A stretch of 38,896 bases of DNA, taken from positions 1 through 38,896 of the forward strand of contig JAUXSZ010000177.1 in NCBI GenBank assembly GCA_030679635.1. Reading direction: 5' to 3'. This DNA is from Sulfuricurvum sp. GTDB taxonomy: Bacteria > Campylobacterota > Campylobacteria > Campylobacterales > Sulfurimonadaceae. This document shows, piece after piece, positions 7,588-14,880 of this stretch. Each line of letters opens with the position of its first letter. Position 1 is the first letter of the stretch. The translations under genes and the position numbers were made by a program. The notes below the pieces were generated by a model. The model was not told where the DNA came from. It ran no database searches and saw only the letters and a list, made by a program, of their open reading frames with translations.

Positions 7588-9879
7588 ATGAAAAAAGAAT
7601 TACTTCGCGTTTTGGTCATTGAGGATTCTGAAGACGATACCCTGTTACTTGAACGGGAGCTAAAACAGGGAGAATGGGAGATTACTATGCTCCGTGTCGA
7701 TACCTCTGAAAAGATGAAAGAAGTGCTAAGCAGTACTACATGGGATGTTGTTATCTCCGATTATATGATCCCTGGATTTGGCGGGATGGAAGCGTTAAAA
7801 TTATTTAATACTTTTCATCTTGATATCCCTTTTATCCTTATTTCCGGAAAGATCACCGAAGAGATGGCAGTCATTGCACTACAAGAGGGGGCTCAGGATT
7901 TTGTTATCAAACAAAATTTTGCCCGTCTATTACCCGCAATCCGACGAGGGATAGATCATGTCAATATACTCTCTGAAAAGCGTAGAGCACTTGAGCATCT
8001 TCACGACAGCGAGGAAAAATTTCACAGTATCACCGCTTCTGCTCAGGATGCCATTATCATGATTGACGATGAGGGGAAGATTTCCTATTGGAATGAGGCA
8101 GCCGAAAGAATCTTTGGCTATCCGGTGCGAGAAGTAATAGGGCTGTCATTACATACACTCATCGCACCTGAGCGGTATCTTGCAGCCCACAACATAGCTT
8201 TCAGCCATTTCAAAAATACCGGGGAAGGTCCACTTATTGGTAAAACCCTCGAACTGGTGGCACTAAAAAAAGACGGAACGGAATTTCCTGTAGAGCTGTC
8301 GCTATCGGCAGTCATGAGAGATGGACACTGGAATGCTATCGGCATCATCCGCGACATCACCGAACGCAAAGATTCTGAAGAGCGCCTGAAGCTCTTTCGC
8401 ACACTCCTAGACCATTCCAGTGACGCTATCGAGGTGATGGAACCCTCATCAATGCGTTTTTTGGATGTAAATGATACGGACTGTCATATATTGGGCTATA
8501 CTCGTGAAGAGATGCTCTCGATGAGCGTTTTTGACATTGATCCGGTATTCGACGCAGAAAGTGCCAAAGCAATCGAGGAGCAGCTCAGCAAATCGGGGAG
8601 CGTCAATTTCGAAACGGTCCACCGGCGCAAGGACGGCTCTACGTTCCCAGTGGAAGTCAGCACCAAATTAATTGAACTCGATAAACCCTACATGCTGAGC
8701 ATCGTACGCGACATCACCGAACGCAAGCAGTCCGAAGAAACATTGCGTCGCGCTAACCGTGCCCTCAAAACGCTTTCAGCAGGCAATGAGGCACTGATAC
8801 GGGCTGAGAATGAGGATACACTGCTCCGATCAGTCACAAGTATTATTGTAGAACAGGGCAGTTACAGCCTAGCGGTGGTCGACTATGCCGAAAATGATCC
8901 CCAAAAGAGCATCACCCCTATGGCTTGGTCAGGTTTAAAAGAGGAACATTACTGGGCAAAGAATCTCAGCTGGGCTGACACCGAACAAGGACAATTGCCA
9001 ATATCCAAAGTGATACGAACCGGAAAGACACAGATCTGCCGCGACATCGCCAGCGAAGACGGATTCAATCCCTATAAAGACGCCGCACGCTCACACGGCT
9101 ATGTATCCAACATTGCACTGCCCCTTTCCTACGAAGGGAAGACTTTCGGTGCGCTAAGCATCTACTCATCCATTTCGGAACCCTTCGATGAAGAGGAGGT
9201 CCGTCTCCTGGAGGAACTGGCCAACGATCTCGCCTACGGCATTATCACCTTGCGTGCCCGTATCGAGCATGATCAACAGACAGTGCTCCTGCGCCAGAGT
9301 CTTGAACAGTCTATCCAGACCATCGCAGCCATCGTGGAAGCGCGCGACCCCTATACAGCCGGCCATCAACGGCGTGTCGGCGAATTGGCGACGGCCATCG
9401 CGCAGGAAATGGGCTTGAGCGAAGAGCAGGTTCAAGGGATCCATTTTGCCGCCATCATTCACGATCTCGGAAAAATCCACGTTCCGGCGGAAATTCTCTC
9501 TAAACCCGGCAAGCTCAACGACATAGAATACATGCTCATCCAGACTCACCCGCAGGCAGGATATGACATCTTGAAAGATGTCAAATTTCCATGGCCGATT
9601 GCCGACATTATCTTGCAGCATCATGAAAAACTGGACGGCTCAGGCTACCCTAAAGGGCTCAAAGAAAATCAGATCCGGCTCGAAGCGAAGATTATCACCG
9701 TAGCCGACGTGGTGGAAGCGATGTCATCGCACCGCCCTTATCGTTCGGCATTAGGGATCGAATCGGCCTTTGATGAGATTAGACGCGGCCGGGGAAGTGA
9801 GTATGACCCCTCCGTCGTTGATGCCTGCTTGAAGCTCTTCGCAGAAAAAAGGTTTGCATTCAGTAACGAATCTTTATAG
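7588..9879 (+). CDS. Receiver-PAS-PAS-GAF-HD-GYP protein, predicted c-di-GMP phosphodiesterase
   Basis: This 763-residue multidomain protein is likely to hydrolyse cyclic di-GMP. Its order is a receiver domain (1-125, phosphoacceptor Asp58 in VVISDYMIPG), PAS 1 (about 140-265), PAS 2 (about 265-385), GAF (about 400-565) and a C-terminal HD-GYP domain (about 580-763). The HD pair is His625/Asp626 in IIHDLGKIHVP, and the GYP motif is Gly686-Tyr687-Pro688 in LDGSGYPKG, so the metal site looks complete. Both PAS domains end with the same DITERK signature, and their DNA is nearly identical over that stretch, suggesting an internal duplication. It is the third gene of the operon with the kinase and the Rcp1-like regulator, and the probable output of that pathway. 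No membrane segments were seen. Confidence 0.92.
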   Translation: MKKELLRVLVIEDSEDDTLLLERELKQGEWEITMLRVDTSEKMKEVLSSTTWDVVISDYMIPGFGGMEALKLFNTFHLDIPFILISGKITEEMAVIALQEGAQDFVIKQNFARLLPAIRRGIDHVNILSEKRRALEHLHDSEEKFHSITASAQDAIIMIDDEGKISYWNEAAERIFGYPVREVIGLSLHTLIAPERYLAAHNIAFSHFKNTGEGPLIGKTLELVALKKDGTEFPVELSLSAVMRDGHWNAIGIIRDITERKDSEERLKLFRTLLDHSSDAIEVMEPSSMRFLDVNDTDCHILGYTREEMLSMSVFDIDPVFDAESAKAIEEQLSKSGSVNFETVHRRKDGSTFPVEVSTKLIELDKPYMLSIVRDITERKQSEETLRRANRALKTLSAGNEALIRAENEDTLLRSVTSIIVEQGSYSLAVVDYAENDPQKSITPMAWSGLKEEHYWAKNLSWADTEQGQLPISKVIRTGKTQICRDIASEDGFNPYKDAARSHGYVSNIALPLSYEGKTFGALSIYSSISEPFDEEEVRLLEELANDLAYGIITLRARIEHDQQTVLLRQSLEQSIQTIAAIVEARDPYTAGHQRRVGELATAIAQEMGLSEEQVQGIHFAAIIHDLGKIHVPAEILSKPGKLNDIEYMLIQTHPQAGYDILKDVKFPWPIADIILQHHEKLDGSGYPKGLKENQIRLEAKIITVADVVEAMSSHRPYRSALGIESAFDEIRRGRGSEYDPSVVDACLKLFAEKRFAFSNESL

Positions 9880-9893
9880 GGATGCAATTTTTT

Positions 9894-10316
9894 TCACCCC
9901 TCACCGCCATTCACCTTTCCCCGCATCTTCTTGATATTCACAGGGTTTGTTTTGCTGTCCATCATTTTTTTTTGTGAATTCCTCGTCGGTTTGGTCGCCT
10001 TCCGTTTTTTTTGGATGACGGTGGCACTCTTGATGAGCTCTCTCAGCCGCTCCAGTGCTGCTTCTTTGTTCTCCTCATGAGAACGGGACTCCTGGGATTT
10101 GATGTTGATAATCCCCTCTTTTGTTATCCGATGATCGGTTAGGGCTAAGAGGCGTTCTTTGACCATATCGGGAAGTGACGAAGCGTTGATGTCGAAGCGC
10201 AAATGGATCGCCGTGGAAAGCTTGTTGACATTCTGCCCGCCTGGACCTTGAGAGCGTATGGCGGTGATCTCAATCTCGGAGTCGGGAATGGTTACAGTGT
10301 TTGATATTTGCAGCAT
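9894..10316 (-). CDS. arfB: Ribosome rescue peptidyl-tRNA hydrolase ArfB (YaeJ)
   Basis: This small class-I release-factor-like hydrolase frees peptides from ribosomes stalled on truncated mRNA. The catalytic GGQ motif is at 26-28 within RSQGPGGQNVNKLSTA. The basic C-terminal tail (KKRKATKPTRNSQKK) would occupy the empty mRNA channel. The length of 140 residues matches ArfB and excludes full release factors, which have extra codon-recognition domains. It converges with the HD-GYP gene, with only 14 bases between the stops, and no clear Shine-Dalgarno precedes its ATG. Confidence 0.93.
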   Translation of the reverse strand: MLQISNTVTIPDSEIEITAIRSQGPGGQNVNKLSTAIHLRFDINASSLPDMVKERLLALTDHRITKEGIINIKSQESRSHEENKEAALERLRELIKSATVIQKKRKATKPTRNSQKKMMDSKTNPVNIKKMRGKVNGGEG

Positions 10317-10472
10317 GATGTAACGTTGACCCTATTTTAATTTTTCATGAGCGTAGCGAATTATTGCAAAAACTGGAGATAAACTATGTCCCTAGATAAC
10401 GCAAGCCTTTATGTTTAGCGTGTGTACAAAATAGAAATTGTTTGTTTTTGAGATAAACTTATTATTTTTTGG

Positions 10473-10478
10473 TACAAT
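10473..10478 (+). promoter_or_regulatory. Probable -10 box upstream of the baeRF-like gene
   Basis: The 236-base gap between the divergent arfB and the gene at 10553 is AT-rich and holds no gene. TACAAT at 10473-10478 is the best -10 candidate, with a weak TTGAGA 19 bases upstream. It would leave a leader of about 65 bases. GAGGGG lies just before the ATG at 10553. Nothing else recognisable was seen in the gap. Confidence 0.35.
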
Positions 10479-10552
10479 AAATTAACTGGAGTTTTTAAGT
10501 GTATCTATTTTAGAAGATATAGTTTGCCAGATTATTTAAAAGAGGGGTTACC

Positions 10553-10984
10553 ATGTCATCAAAACTTATTATTGTCGCTGATTTACAGCGTTTTAAACTC
10601 TTTACTTCCAAAATAGATCCGCTTGGAAGAGAATCGGTTGAACTTCTTGAAAATGTTGAGACTCTTAATACGCATCAACGATTAAGTGAAAAAGTTTCTG
10701 ACCAACAGGGAAATTTTCAAGGTGTGGGGGCAAGCGGTTCAGGGGAAGATCATAACATTGCCCTTGAAGCAGAGCGTCGCCGTATTAAAGAGATCGCGGG
10801 ACAGATTTCCGAATCACTGAAAAAACATGGCCACGAATCCTGGTATTTTGCCGCACCAAAAGCGATCAACAACCAAATCGTTGAATTATTGGATCCGGCT
10901 GTTAAAAAAGCCATGACGATTAATCTTCATTCGGATTTGACAAAGACTCCCGATGATGAGCTATTGGAACATTTTACAAAATAA
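10553..10984 (+). CDS. Host-attachment / baeRF-family protein
   Basis: This soluble 143-residue protein resembles the 'protein required for attachment to host cells' group, which belongs with bacterial-archaeal eRF1-like (baeRF) folds. Supporting stretches are the start (LIIVADLQRFKLF), the middle (EAERRRIKEIAGQISESLKKHGHESWYFAAPKAIN, given here only as a region from about 80 to 110) and the ending (DLTKTPDDELLEHF), where members typically carry a DLTxxxxxEL pattern. The biochemical role of the family is unsettled; ribosome-linked or stress functions are proposed from structure only. The glycine-rich region 55-65 (GVGASGSGEDHN) is a disordered linker. It has no signal peptide, so despite its name a surface role is unlikely. 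A radical SAM gene follows 33 bases later. Confidence 0.7.
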   Translation: MSSKLIIVADLQRFKLFTSKIDPLGRESVELLENVETLNTHQRLSEKVSDQQGNFQGVGASGSGEDHNIALEAERRRIKEIAGQISESLKKHGHESWYFAAPKAINNQIVELLDPAVKKAMTINLHSDLTKTPDDELLEHFTK

Positions 10985-11017
10985 CAACGAACTAAGCCTT
11001 TTTTCAAAGGAGTCAAA

Positions 11018-12043
11018 ATGTCAAACATAGCATGGCTTTCGAAAAAACTTGATGATGGGAGGATCGCGTGTGAAGCATGCAACCAGCATTGCAAGCTTCA
11101 TGAGGGGGAATACGGTATCTGCGGTATTCGAAAAGTTGAAAACGGTGAGCTTCATTTGCTGACCTATGGAATTGCGGCAGCGGTTAATGTCGATCCTGTG
11201 GAAAAAAAGCCGATGTTTCATTTTTTACCGGGATCGAGTGTATTCTCTTTTGGAACGGTCGGATGCAATTTTAGCTGCAAATTTTGTCAGAATGCGGATA
11301 TTTCTCAATATCCGAAAGAGCATTCTCATGAGATCATTGGGCACCCTCTTTCACCGCAGAGGGCCGTTGAATTGACACTGGAATACGGATGTGAAAGTAT
11401 CGCTTACACCTATAATGAGCCGGTTGTCTTTTTTGAGTATACCTACGATACGGCGAAGCTAGCCCATGAAGCGGGTTTGAAAAACATTTATGTCACCAGC
11501 GGCTATGAAACCCATAAAGCGATCGATACCATTGCCCCCTATTTGGACGGAATGAATATTGATATTAAAGGATATAGCAAGTCGTTTTACAAAGAGATCT
11601 GCGGCGGAGCTCTCAATCCGGTACTGGATACGATTGAATATGCCCATAAAAAAGGGATATGGATTGAGACAACGACACTGCTCATTCCAGGGTATAACGA
11701 TTCGGATGAAGAGATCCGTGCGATTGCCCAATTTCAAGCCGATCTTGACCCTACGATACCGTGGCATATCAGTGGATTCCATCCTATGTATAAAATGATG
11801 GATGTACCACGTACTCCGCCTGAAACGTTACGTCGTGCCTACGATATCGGTAAAGACGTTGGACTGAAGTATGTTTATGTCGGTAATATCGATGATGAGG
11901 CGAGAGAATCTACCTACTGTCCGGGATGTGGAAATTTGGTCATTGATCGACATGGGCAAATAGGCCAATATGTGACCAACCATTTAAAAGATAAATGTCA
12001 CTGCCCCTCATGCGGTTATAAACTTCAGGGGATTTGGCAGTAA
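11018..12043 (+). CDS. amrS: AmmeMemoRadiSam-system radical SAM protein
   Basis: This 341-residue radical SAM enzyme belongs to the pyruvate-formate-lyase-activase-like COG1180 group. The [4Fe-4S]/SAM motif is CNFSCKFC (Cys83, Cys87, Cys90). An N-terminal cysteine cluster (Cys18, 21, 25 and 35) and a C-terminal zinc-ribbon-like segment (YCPGCGN and CHCPSCGY) are the marks of the AmrS subgroup. AAAGGAG precedes the ATG. The usual partners AMMECR1 and Memo are not in the window, so either they lie elsewhere or this is an orphan. The substrate of the family is not established here. Immediate neighbours (baeRF-like, DksA-like) run in the same direction with short gaps and may form one transcript. 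Confidence 0.87.
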   Translation: MSNIAWLSKKLDDGRIACEACNQHCKLHEGEYGICGIRKVENGELHLLTYGIAAAVNVDPVEKKPMFHFLPGSSVFSFGTVGCNFSCKFCQNADISQYPKEHSHEIIGHPLSPQRAVELTLEYGCESIAYTYNEPVVFFEYTYDTAKLAHEAGLKNIYVTSGYETHKAIDTIAPYLDGMNIDIKGYSKSFYKEICGGALNPVLDTIEYAHKKGIWIETTTLLIPGYNDSDEEIRAIAQFQADLDPTIPWHISGFHPMYKMMDVPRTPPETLRRAYDIGKDVGLKYVYVGNIDDEARESTYCPGCGNLVIDRHGQIGQYVTNHLKDKCHCPSCGYKLQGIWQ

Positions 12044-12064
12044 TATCAAAAAAAAGGATAAAAA

Positions 12065-12403
12065 ATGCATACACGTCATGATTTGGACCTCAAAGATTTT
12101 GAAAAAATTCTCACAACCGAAAAAGAAAAAATCAAAAAAAACATTGAAATGATCAAAGCCGAAGTCAATGCATTGGGAATCGAAGATGAAATCGATGATG
12201 TAGAAGATATGGCAGAGCTTCATATTGACAATACATCAGATCAGACACTTCTTCATAGACTCGAAGCGGAACTTTTAGAGATTGATGCCGCCTTGGAACG
12301 TATTAAATCGGGTATTTACGGCATTTGTGAAAAAACGGGCACAAAGATTCCGATTGACCGATTGTTGGCAAATCCCTCAGCGAGAACCGTTGTCGGCGTG
12401 TAA
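12065..12403 (+). CDS. DksA/TraR-like protein lacking the zinc-finger cysteines
   Basis: This 112-residue protein has a long helical hairpin (about 10-80) and a C-terminal DksA/TraR-type segment (IKSGIYGICEKTGTKIP, 80-96). The hairpin tip carries D45-x-x-D48-x-A50, the DxxDxA pattern that in DksA reaches the RNA polymerase active site. Only one cysteine (Cys88) remains of the four-cysteine zinc finger, and the protein ends soon after. It may therefore be a metal-independent RNA polymerase secondary-channel regulator, or a YteA-like general-stress relative. AAAGGAT lies just upstream of the ATG. It sits between amrS (21 bases) and the Pcm-like gene (28 bases). Confidence 0.8.
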   Translation: MHTRHDLDLKDFEKILTTEKEKIKKNIEMIKAEVNALGIEDEIDDVEDMAELHIDNTSDQTLLHRLEAELLEIDAALERIKSGIYGICEKTGTKIPIDRLLANPSARTVVGV

Positions 12404-12431
12404 ACGCTGACAGCAGTCTCTGTATCGTACC

Positions 12432-13052
12432 ATGAACAGCAACCAAGAGCTTATTGATCATTTGATCACCACGGGTGTCCTTTATTCCCCTCTCCTCATT
12501 GAAGCATTTCGGCGATGTGACCGAACACTTTTTGTCCCTGAAAAACTGCATACCAATACCTACGGCGATTACCCCCTGTCAATCGGTATGGGACAAACGA
12601 TTTCCCAACCGACAACCGTTGCCATTATGTTGGAGCTTTTGCATCCGCAAGCGGGAGAGAAGATCTTAGACATTGGTTCCGGTTCGGGGTGGACAACGGC
12701 GCTTTTGGCAACAGCTGTCGGTAAAGAGGGATTTGTGGAGGGAGTTGAGCTAATCCCTTCTCTTGTAGAGTATGGGAGAAGAAGTTTGATCAAGGCTCGG
12801 GTTAAGAATGCGTCAATTGATTTAACACCACCTTCCATTCTTGGAAAACCGGGACATCTGTATGACCGTATTCTCGTCTCTGCAAGCGCAGAGGATATGC
12901 CGATGCTCTTGTTGGAACAGCTTAATCCTGGAGGGGTACTCGTTATTCCTGTTGGGCATAGTATCTGGCGTATCACAAAAGAGCAAGATAGGAGAGTCAG
13001 TGCGTATGAACTGCCAGGATTTTGTTTTGTTCCGCTTATCCTTTCTGCATAA
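12432..13052 (+). CDS. pcm: Protein-L-isoaspartate O-methyltransferase-like protein
   Basis: This SAM-dependent methyltransferase is of the PCMT family, which repairs isoaspartyl residues in damaged proteins. The family motif GMGQTISQPTTVA (about 53-65) and the SAM-binding motif ILDIGSGSGWTTALLA (about 76-91) are intact. At 206 residues it is near the usual length. No Shine-Dalgarno is visible before the ATG at 12432, so it may be translated by coupling with the DksA-like gene 28 bases upstream. The C-terminal part is less conserved (LVIPVGHSIWRITKEQD), so a related protein substrate is possible. Confidence 0.83.
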   Translation: MNSNQELIDHLITTGVLYSPLLIEAFRRCDRTLFVPEKLHTNTYGDYPLSIGMGQTISQPTTVAIMLELLHPQAGEKILDIGSGSGWTTALLATAVGKEGFVEGVELIPSLVEYGRRSLIKARVKNASIDLTPPSILGKPGHLYDRILVSASAEDMPMLLLEQLNPGGVLVIPVGHSIWRITKEQDRRVSAYELPGFCFVPLILSA

Positions 13053-13060
13053 TTGTTTGA

Positions 13061-13066
13061 TATAAT
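13061..13066 (+). promoter_or_regulatory. Probable -10 box for mscL
   Basis: TATAAT at 13061-13066 lies just after the pcm stop codon and about 30 bases before the mscL ATG at 13096. AAGGAAG serves as the ribosome-binding site. No recognisable -35 element was found. Confidence 0.45.
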
Positions 13067-13095
13067 AATTTCATATACTAAAAAGGAAGGTTCGC

Positions 13096-13527
13096 ATGCT
13101 CTCAGAGTTCAAAAAATTTTTGATTTCAGGAAACGTTGTCGATATGGCCGTCGGATTTATCTTCGGTGCCGCTTTCGCAACCGTAGTGAAATCACTGGTT
13201 GCCAATATCATTATGCCACCGGTTGGATTGTTGATGGGAGGTGTTGATTTTTCATCCCTGTTTATTGCTCTTGACGGTAAAGAGTATGGTTCACTGTCCG
13301 CTTTGGATGCAGCGGGTGCTCCGGCGATCAAGCTCGGCATTTTTGTAAATGATCTCATTTCCTTTACAATTTTAGGATTTGTGATCTTTATGATGGTCAA
13401 AGCCTATAACAAACTAAAAGCCGCAGAACCGACAGTGGCAGCCGCAACGACGAAAATATGTCCTGAATGTGCGATGGAGATTCCGCTCGCTGCAAAAGTA
13501 TGTCCTCACTGCCGAGCTGCGCAATAA
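13096..13527 (+). CDS. mscL: Large-conductance mechanosensitive channel MscL with C-terminal zinc ribbon
   Basis: This pentameric inner-membrane channel opens under membrane tension and releases solutes during hypo-osmotic shock. The amphipathic N-terminus FKKFLISGNVVDMAVGF and first membrane helix (about 15-45) match the family closely. The periplasmic loop spans about 50-75 and the second helix about 76-102. Unusually, the cytoplasmic tail ends with a treble of Cys pairs, ICPEC (122-125) and VCPHC (136-139), which looks like a small zinc ribbon replacing the usual helical bundle end. A total length of 143 residues is close to normal. It converges with hypA, with 13 bases between the stops. 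Confidence 0.95.
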   Translation: MLSEFKKFLISGNVVDMAVGFIFGAAFATVVKSLVANIIMPPVGLLMGGVDFSSLFIALDGKEYGSLSALDAAGAPAIKLGIFVNDLISFTILGFVIFMMVKAYNKLKAAEPTVAAATTKICPECAMEIPLAAKVCPHCRAAQ

Positions 13528-13540
13528 ATAGGGTATCCGC

Positions 13541-13882
13541 TTATTCCATCTCCAAACTCATCAACATCATCTCTTCCCCATCGAGTAAGCGAACGTGAAT
13601 GCTCTCGCAATAGGAACAGAGGTAATGGGGCTTTTCCAAGATACTCTCTTTGCCGCAATGGTTACACACAATGACGAGCGGCTGAATGTTCATCACCAAT
13701 TCCGATTCTTCGCAGATCGTTTTTTCTTTGAACGTGTCAAAGGCGGTTTCGAGTAAATACGGTTCAACACCGCTGTACTGGCCGATTTTGATGACGACTT
13801 TGGTGATGCGCTGCGCATGATGTTCTTTTGCCAAATCTTCACACTGATTCAGGAGCGCTTGAACGATGGAGTATTCGTGCAT
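13541..13882 (-). CDS. hypA: Hydrogenase nickel-insertion protein HypA
   Basis: HypA delivers nickel to the large subunit of [NiFe] hydrogenase together with HypB, in the cytoplasm. The start is set by the universal MHEYSIV N-terminus, where His2 binds nickel. A zinc site follows with CNHC (73-76) and CSYC (89-92). It has 113 residues, the family norm. Its ATG shares one base with the hypE stop (TAATG), so it is the last gene of a long minus-strand hydrogenase operon. A longer in-frame reading from 13942 lies inside hypE and is not credible. In Helicobacter, HypA also serves urease; no urease genes are visible here. Confidence 0.95.
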   Translation of the reverse strand: MHEYSIVQALLNQCEDLAKEHHAQRITKVVIKIGQYSGVEPYLLETAFDTFKEKTICEESELVMNIQPLVIVCNHCGKESILEKPHYLCSYCESIHVRLLDGEEMMLMSLEME

Positions 13883-14880
13883 TAGCAGATCCTCGGGAGC
13901 AATTCTCCCTTGGGACGTTCCAGATAGCGGGCCGTTCCCCACGGGGAGTGCAGAATCACCCTGCCGGGCTTTTGCACCGTTACGTTACCGATTACCTGCG
14001 CATTAGTACTGATCTCAAATCGTCGCAGGATTTCTTGCGCTCTTAGCGCATCCTGCGGTGCCACTGCCAGGACAAACGTCCCCTCATTGGCAAAATCGTA
14101 CGGTTCCATCCCCAACAGCTCACAAATGCCGCGTACTTCGTCGCTGATAGGGATCATTTCCTCTTTAATCTCAATGCATACATCACTCGCCATCGCCCAC
14201 TCATTGAGTACCGCAGCGATTCCTCCCCGCGTTGCATCGCGCATCGCATGGATCGCAATTTTTTCATCAATGAGGGCTTTAACCGCTGGCCATAATACGG
14301 CACAATCACTGCACAAAGAACTCTCAAGTTCAATCCCCTCACGCGAAGCCAATATGGTTGCCCCATGCGCACCGATGTCACGCGAAACAAGGATCACATC
14401 CTCTGCTTGTAGGTTATGGGAGGAGATGCCTTCGGTAATTACCTCGCCGATTCCGGAGGTATTGATAAAAATCTGATCGACCGATCCTCTTGGAAGTACT
14501 TTCGTATCACCGCAGACGATTTTGGCTCCCGATTGGGAGAGCTCCTCTTTCATCGAGATGACAATCCGCTCGAGCGTCTCATAGGAGAGCCCCTCTTCAA
14601 GCATAAAAGCACAGCTCAGGTACAACGGTTTTGCCCCCATCATCGCCAGATCATTGAGCGTCCCGGCAACGGCAATCCTCCCAATATCGCCGCCGTTGAA
14701 AAACAAGGGGGTAACGGTGTAGCTGTCAGTGGTAAAAGCGATTTTACCCTGCACATCCAGCACGGCCGCATCTTCGCTGCGCAGCAGTATCTCATTGCCA
14801 AAATGACGGTAAAAAAGGTTGTGGATCAGTGTCTCCATTTCTTCTCCCCCTCCTCCATGGGAAAGCTGTATCCGTTTCAA
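13882..14880 (-). CDS. hypE: Hydrogenase maturation protein HypE (carbamoyl dehydratase), TTG start
   Basis: HypE dehydrates the thiocarbamate that HypF places on its C-terminal cysteine, yielding the cyanide ligands of the active-site iron. The C-terminus ends in PRIC, which supplies that cysteine. The N-terminus LSHGGGGEEME and the ATP-binding core are typical of the PurM/HypE fold. The start is a TTG at 14880. GGAGG (14887-14891) lies six bases upstream and the TTG overlaps the hypD stop as TTGA. An upstream in-frame ATG at 14913 would add eleven residues not expected in the family and has no ribosome-binding site. This gives 332 residues, the usual size. Confidence 0.93.
   Translation of the reverse strand: MKRIQLSHGGGGEEMETLIHNLFYRHFGNEILLRSEDAAVLDVQGKIAFTTDSYTVTPLFFNGGDIGRIAVAGTLNDLAMMGAKPLYLSCAFMLEEGLSYETLERIVISMKEELSQSGAKIVCGDTKVLPRGSVDQIFINTSGIGEVITEGISSHNLQAEDVILVSRDIGAHGATILASREGIELESSLCSDCAVLWPAVKALIDEKIAIHAMRDATRGGIAAVLNEWAMASDVCIEIKEEMIPISDEVRGICELLGMEPYDFANEGTFVLAVAPQDALRAQEILRRFEISTNAQVIGNVTVQKPGRVILHSPWGTARYLERPKGELLPRIC

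Noticed and set aside
8340..8740. Repeated DNA near 8350 and 8709 as a mobile or dispersed repeat
   Set aside because: Both copies encode the RDITERK ends of two PAS domains in the same protein, so this is domain duplication.
13883..13942. Upstream extension of hypA
   Set aside because: The 20 extra residues fall inside hypE and precede the invariant MHE start needed for nickel binding.
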